DNA of 64,000 nucleotides from Diphasiastrum complanatum (taxonomy: Eukaryota; Streptophyta; Lycopodiopsida; Lycopodiales; Lycopodiaceae). The stretch is taken from the NCBI GenBank assembly GCA_029204225.1, contig CM055092.1, forward strand, positions 71,117,472-71,181,471, read 5' to 3'. The notes under the pieces are model-generated. The model saw nothing but the letters and a program-made list of their open reading frames with translations. It was not told the origin of the DNA and did no database searches. The position numbers and the translations under genes were made by a program. Positions 25,901-32,554 of this stretch are shown here, piece by piece. Within the stretch, counting starts at the first letter, position 1, and each line of letters starts with the position of its first letter.

Positions 25901-28900
25901 AAGACAAAAAGCTAATTGCTATAATTACTACTTATTTTGGGTAAACACCCAAGATGAATTTCTAAGTGATAAAAGCAAATCCTATTCTAGTAGTAGTGCA
26001 CCCTCCTACATGCATGACTAAAAAACGAATTTACTATAAATAGTAATGACCCTAAAATATGACTTACTATAAATAGTAATGGCCCCTAAAAATAGCATGC
26101 AGGCATGGCCAAACTATCATTAAGGGGTGTCAAATAAACATCAATTTCTAACACTCATATGATGCTGGTAGTGCTGCTCTTACACTTGAATTGCTTCTCT
26201 CAGTATGCGCTTTGGGGCTTGAATTGGGGATACAAGAGATCCAAGCGTCCTGCTATTGGGGTTGCAATTTGCCTCTCTTCTACCATTGGCTGTGCTGCTG
26301 CTGCTGGCATCTATAAGATTGTTAGTCCATTGGGTAAGGACTTTGCCGAAGAGGATGCAAAGGAAACTACCCTAGCTTTGGATATATGTGAGAATGGAGG
26401 AGAGGTTTCCAAGATGCAGAGGCTTTTGCAAAGAAGGGTTTCATTTGCATCAAGAGAAGGAAAGCTGGTAGAAAATCCTGAACGGAGAGGAGGTCTTTTT
26501 GACTTCAAAGACGATCCTGGGTCGTCACTTCTTTCTACTATTTGCTGCGTTTGTGTGTTTGGATGGAATATGGACAGGCTAGGCTTTGGGAACCGCTATG
26601 TTCACATCGTGACCTTCTTGCTTATATGCTCAGCTCCATTCTTTGTGCTGAACCTCGCTGCAGTCAATATTGGCAACAACACTGCGCGCAAATGTCTTGG
26701 AGTGGCAGGGATTGTTCTTGGCATTTTTGGGCTGATGTATGGGGGATATTGGAGTATCAAAATGCTAGAGACATTCGATTTGCCAGCCCAAACATGGTGT
26801 TGTAACGAACCAAATATGACAGACTGCACTCAGTGGATGTTCTGTAGCGTGTGCTCGCTCTGTCAGGAAGTGCGGACCGCAGAATACTATCAGGTCAAGG
26901 ACGAAAAGTTCTACCTTCGTCCAGTACCCTCCGGGCCTTCCCCTTGATCGAGAGGCTCCGCAGAATACATCCTTTTCACCCTCTTCCATCCAAGCCTCGC
27001 CCACCTTGTCAAATTATGCTCTTTCAGGAACTTTCTCAGGTTCTCCATCCCAGAAAGCAGACTTAGAGAAATCTGAGCTTCCAAAGCAAGCAGAATACAG
27101 AGATCAGCAGCATCCCATGGTAGCACCTGAGCCAATTACAGTAGAAATGGCAGATATATCACTAAAACCTTAATGAAAAAACCAGATTGCCTGTAGTGTT
27201 GGTCTGCCACCCCTCACTTATTATTCAGGCATGAATGATCTTTGAACCTCAATATCAAGGCTGAGCAGAATTTGGATGCTACTTTTCTTGGCCAAGCAAC
27301 CATATGCTTCTTCACTTTTGTGAAGGATATATGGGATTCAAGGGACAACAAAAATAATGTGGGTTCTCAATACATATATGCATATTTGATGTCCTTTCAT
27401 ACATTACTTGTGGGGTTTGTGAGCAGACTGAAAAAGTAAGAAAAGCCTTCCTTTCTCAGGATATTTCTCTTGTATTTCTAGTATTAATTATTCAATTATG
27501 CGGCTAGTGAATGATCATATAGTATGGACTTCTTGGTCGATATTTTAGTTCTTGATTAGGAGCAACTTGTGCAACTAACTATGTGTCTTGCTATGATGCT
27601 TGTAAATCTATAGCCAATGTCACTATTTGGAAAGGGAAAGTAAAAGCAAGCAAGATCGCTACTTTGTGATTATCATCCTAACCCTCATTGGTCAATTTTT
27701 GGATATTTTCCTTGTCTGATTTCTGGAGATTTTGGTGAATTAGCCATCGTTGTAAATGGAATCGTATAATTATTTGTATATATGCACGTGTTTCTAACTT
27801 TGCTCCAACAACATTAAGCCATGGTGGCGATTTAGTAAAAATTGAGTTGTCGCTCTTAGGTGACTTTGAGCATTGAAATATGTTTTTTTTTCTATTTTTT
27901 ATTCTTTTAAATTTTTTTCTTCATTTTTCAACTATTTGAATGTATCTAGAGCCCACACGACAAAGCTTATCAGGATATCTTAGATCAACTTGTTTGGAGT
28001 TTATGAATCTTACTTAGCTTTGTGGAAATATCAGTATTTTTATATCACATTACTTGGAGATGTATCAATCTTAGTTACCTTGTGTGCAAACGTTAATATG
28101 CGGTGAGGTGCTTAGCAGCATGCTAATGAGGTGCTTAGCAACATGCAATTAGGTTCTAACGGTGTTTTTATAAATACACGCCTAGGGCATGTCTACTTGT
28201 CAAAAAAAAGTAAGCATTCACTATAGAGAGAAAAACTAGGAAGTGCATTACCTCATTTTACATAGGAAAATAAAGGCACCCAATGTGGGAAATGACTTTT
28301 GCCATGCATGTTTTGGATTTTTCTGAAATGTATCTAAATAGTTATGAGCTTTATAAACTTGTTATAAGGCCACCTAATACCCATTTAAAAGATTTTTGGA
28401 TGGAAAAAATTCTGCGTAGGGTGGAAAGAGCAGCACCTACGTTTGGAAAAGCTTTTTAATATGTTCAAAAAAGGGGCATAATAGTCACAAGGTATCCATT
28501 ACTTAGATGTAAATGTCTATGAGGCTGGCCTTCGTTTCTAGTTGGTGAATCTGTGCTTTTGCATTTAATATTTTCCACTGCTTAAATATTCACATAGAAA
28601 ACTTTTCAATTCCATTCTGATGCTCATGTTTAATTTATTGCATAGAACCCACGGTTCTGAGAACGTGGGTTCTGAGAACCGTGGGTTCTGGGAACTGTGG
28701 GAGGAACCGTACCACGGTTCCTTGAACCGTGGTACGGTTCCTCTATTTAATTAATTAAATAAATAAATAATCAATTAATTACCAAATCACCTGTGAAATC
28801 TGTGAATACCAAATTTCACAGATGACACAGATTTCACAGATGACACAGATTTGACAGATTTCACATGATGTACACTGTACAAATGATTTGACAGATGATA

Positions 28901-31900
28901 CAGATGATTTGACAGATGTGAAATCATCTGAAATCATCTGAAATCATCACTGATTTGACAGATTTGACAGATTTCACATGATGTACAGATGATTTGACAG
29001 ATGAATTGATGATACAGATGATTTCACAGATGATTGACAGATTTTACAGATGATTTCACAGAATTCACAGACTTCCACAGATTTTTTTGGCCTTTTTTTT
29101 GCGTATTTTTGGGTTATTTTTGGGGGGGAAACTAAAAATATAATTAATTAATTAATCAATACGGTTCACCACGGTTCTGGGCAAAAAATTTTAAGAACCG
29201 TGCAGTTCACTGTATGGTTCTCAGAACCGTGGTGAACCGCTGATGGTTCATTAATTCTATGATTTATTGAAATCTGAGTAATTTGATATTCCAGATTAAG
29301 CTGGATGGCTTGTGTTATTGTCCCATACAAGATAAAGCCATCAAATTGGCCCCAGCAAATTGAGCAAAGCATTTCTAATGTTGACTCTCCTCATTTTTGA
29401 AATTCAGCAAAACGTAATTTTTTGCAATAAAAAATGGCACCACAAAAAGTAGTCACTCTTAACGTGAAAAAAGTGCCAAAGATTGTATTTATAAGACCAT
29501 TCAGTTACTTTATCAATTTTCAAATTTTGATGCTTACAGGAGTTCTGGAGCTGCATCCAGGAGCCATAAATAGTATTCCACGCGAAGCACATCTGGAGAT
29601 AGGTGAGTACTTCTTCTTTGGTCTAATCTCTAGATGCAACATGGGGTAAAGTTTTTGCACATGTAGCTGCACCCTCTGTGGCACACACTACTTGATGCAT
29701 AATTAATAGCTCTTTGGTTAGAATACATCCATTTACCGAATGTCATAGAATTGCATTTAGTGCTTTCTGTTATTTATCTTTCCATCCTTCTGTAGAATTT
29801 GAGCATTACATGTGTGCAGAGATGTTTAGTCGAATTTTTTCTGTTTAAAGTTACAGTTTGAATTTTTATGCTTTTAGATGGAACCCAGAGCTAGAAATAA
29901 AATAACTTAGAATAAGTGAGCTCCAATCTTGCTAAAGATAAGGCAGTTCAAGAGCCCTTCTAATATGGTCAAAACCATCCTCGGTGAACATGGTCACAAG
30001 ACTCGTATATCAATGGAGGTGGCTTGCTAAAGTGAGAGCATGTGCTTAAATGTTTTAAAATGAGAAAAACCTTGTTTGTACTTCAATCATAAATATATGT
30101 AGGAACTGCAAAGAAATATGTTCATCACCTCAAAATTGGGAGCAATAATATTGTTGACAATCAGTGAAAATAATGAGTGATAGCAAATCCTTGTGACAAA
30201 TCGTGAGTCTACCTGAAAGTATTATCAATATTTCAAATTAAAAAAGAAAATGTATGGAAGTTGGAATAGTCTTCTTTGGTCCTACAGTCCTAGAGCTGCT
30301 ATCTTCCAGTGCAAAGGCTATGAGCTCCTGAAGTATTCTTCTTTCTTTTGAGCAATTGTTGGTGCTATTGGTGCTCCCGCTCCCAACAGCCTTCTCTGAG
30401 TAGCAGCAAATGAAACTGAGCTTGTTCCTTTAGGATTTTTAATACAAGTCTAAAATCTTATGGTTTTATATTTTCGATGCCTCTTCCTCGACGATTTCAT
30501 CTTTTACATGTACTACATGGTACAGAAAAAGATGATATGGATTTACATTTTTTATCTGCTATTGAACCAGACACCAACTGCAGCAATGATGGTGCAACCT
30601 TTTAATTCTAAAAGTTGACATGGCTGTTTGACTAAGGCTTTATCTACATTGTTATTTTTGATGGAAAACGGCAGCTTTAGCATAGTGGGTGCTTCATTCA
30701 TATATGATGAATCAACCAGCGTGTGAGATTTAATTCTCGTCTGATATTGCCATACATAATAGTGATGGGGTGGTTCTTGTGTCCAAGCTAGGTTCATCTA
30801 TAATTAGATTTTCTTCTTTACTGCTAGCCTGATCGCATAGAGTCTACCTATTACCTTTGGAGAAGCTATAGTTACTCAGCATTTTGGCCTATATATTGAA
30901 GCATGAAAGCTAATATGACATGTCTTTATGCATATAACCTGCAACCACTCTTGGTAACTGATGACAGAGAAAAAATGTCATTGCATATAGTTTGTGCCAT
31001 GCGTGATGGAACGGGAACCGGTTGTGTGGACTGCATAGGTTCAAGATTGCAATCTTCTTTTGTTATGTTGGGGTGCCATCCTCGTAAATTGTGATGAACT
31101 TTTGTAGATCCTGTTAGTTTTTGATGGATCTCTTCTTTGACTCGCAAGGTAAAGTTTAGAGAAGCAAAATGCTTCTAATTTGAGCTTGCATCCTACCTGA
31201 GAAATTATCAAAAGCACAACAGTTTTCAGTAGATATGAATCCAATCAATGTGACAGTTTTTTTTCACCATTTGTAGACATTCGAGACATTGATGAAAAGA
31301 GAAGAGATATGGTTGTTGAGAAAGTTCAGCAATCTGCATCAAAGATTGCTATCAATCGCCGCGTTCAGCTGGAAAATTTCATAATTGTGAACCAGGATCC
31401 ACCAGCACACAGTGGGGAGGAGGTGGTTGAAGCAGCAGTACTTGCAGCACAGCAATTGGGACTCCAGCATAAGCTGATGATCAGTAGGGCTTATCATGAC
31501 TCATTATTCATGGCAAGGTGAAATTGTCTAGGACCTATCCTTCTGCACATGCATAGAGTTTGTGTGTAACCATCTACAGACAGGTTGGGGGCGAGTTTGC
31601 AAGGAGGAATGAAATGATAAATTCCTGTTGTATATTTAAGCTATTGACATTGAGCTAGTAAACTTTTAAGTGCTTCAGAATAGTGAGAAGTTAGAACCAT
31701 AGAGATTGAGCTCCTGGTAATATATAGTAAAAACTGCTGCTCTACAAACATTTTTGGAGTTCCATTACACTTGTCATCAAATGCTGGCTGCTTTCTGTTG
31801 TCTATCCTTTCCCGTCTTGCGTATTGTGCTCCCTGAAGATGTCCGATTGATGTTGGGTCGTTTCTGTTAGTACATGTGTAGAAAGTACTAAAACAAAGAA

Positions 31901-32470
31901 TCAATCTCAAGTTCTCTGTGCTTGAAAATTGAGATTGCTTGTTAACCTCATGGATGTGGAAGAATAAACTTAAACTAATATTTCATGAAAGAGATGCTTG
32001 ATACACACAAATGTTAGAAAGCACACATGTATGAAAGATGCATCGATTCTTTGACAAATACTTAACTGTGACAAACTACAGACGAGGTTTCATGTGATTG
32101 CTTACCTTGATGATTGAGGAATCTTATTCTTGTTTTCTGGTAACTTGTCAATTTTTTTGAATTCCTTGTGATGTTATGTATGAGTTATTAACTTCAGAAT
32201 CTGTGGTTCAATGATTCTGCAGGATCACACCTATGGCCATGATATTTGTACCCTGTTACAGAGGTTGGTTGAGTTTATATAAGCCTGGTCAAGTTATAGA
32301 ATTGCCTACTTTTTTTTTGCAACAGTTCAAATTTGATTTGTATTGTCCAGAATGAGTCCACTTGGAGTTTGGCTGTCCTTTGTCTAACACGGTTACATAT
32401 ATATGAAGTTTAATTCGGTTTTGGATGACTGAGACAGATAAGTGATTCTATGGACATACTCATTTGTGTG

Positions 32471-32554
<84 letters not shown>

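Noticed and set aside
25021-27173. PLAC8 copy as a functional gene
   Set aside because: A TGA, an LTR insertion, a frameshift and disagreeing N-terminal frames together make it a pseudogene.
28790-29080. CRISPR-like or regulatory array from the repeated acagat units
   Set aside because: Units are irregular, without constant repeats and unique spacers, and lie inside a hAT-type element in a eukaryotic intron.
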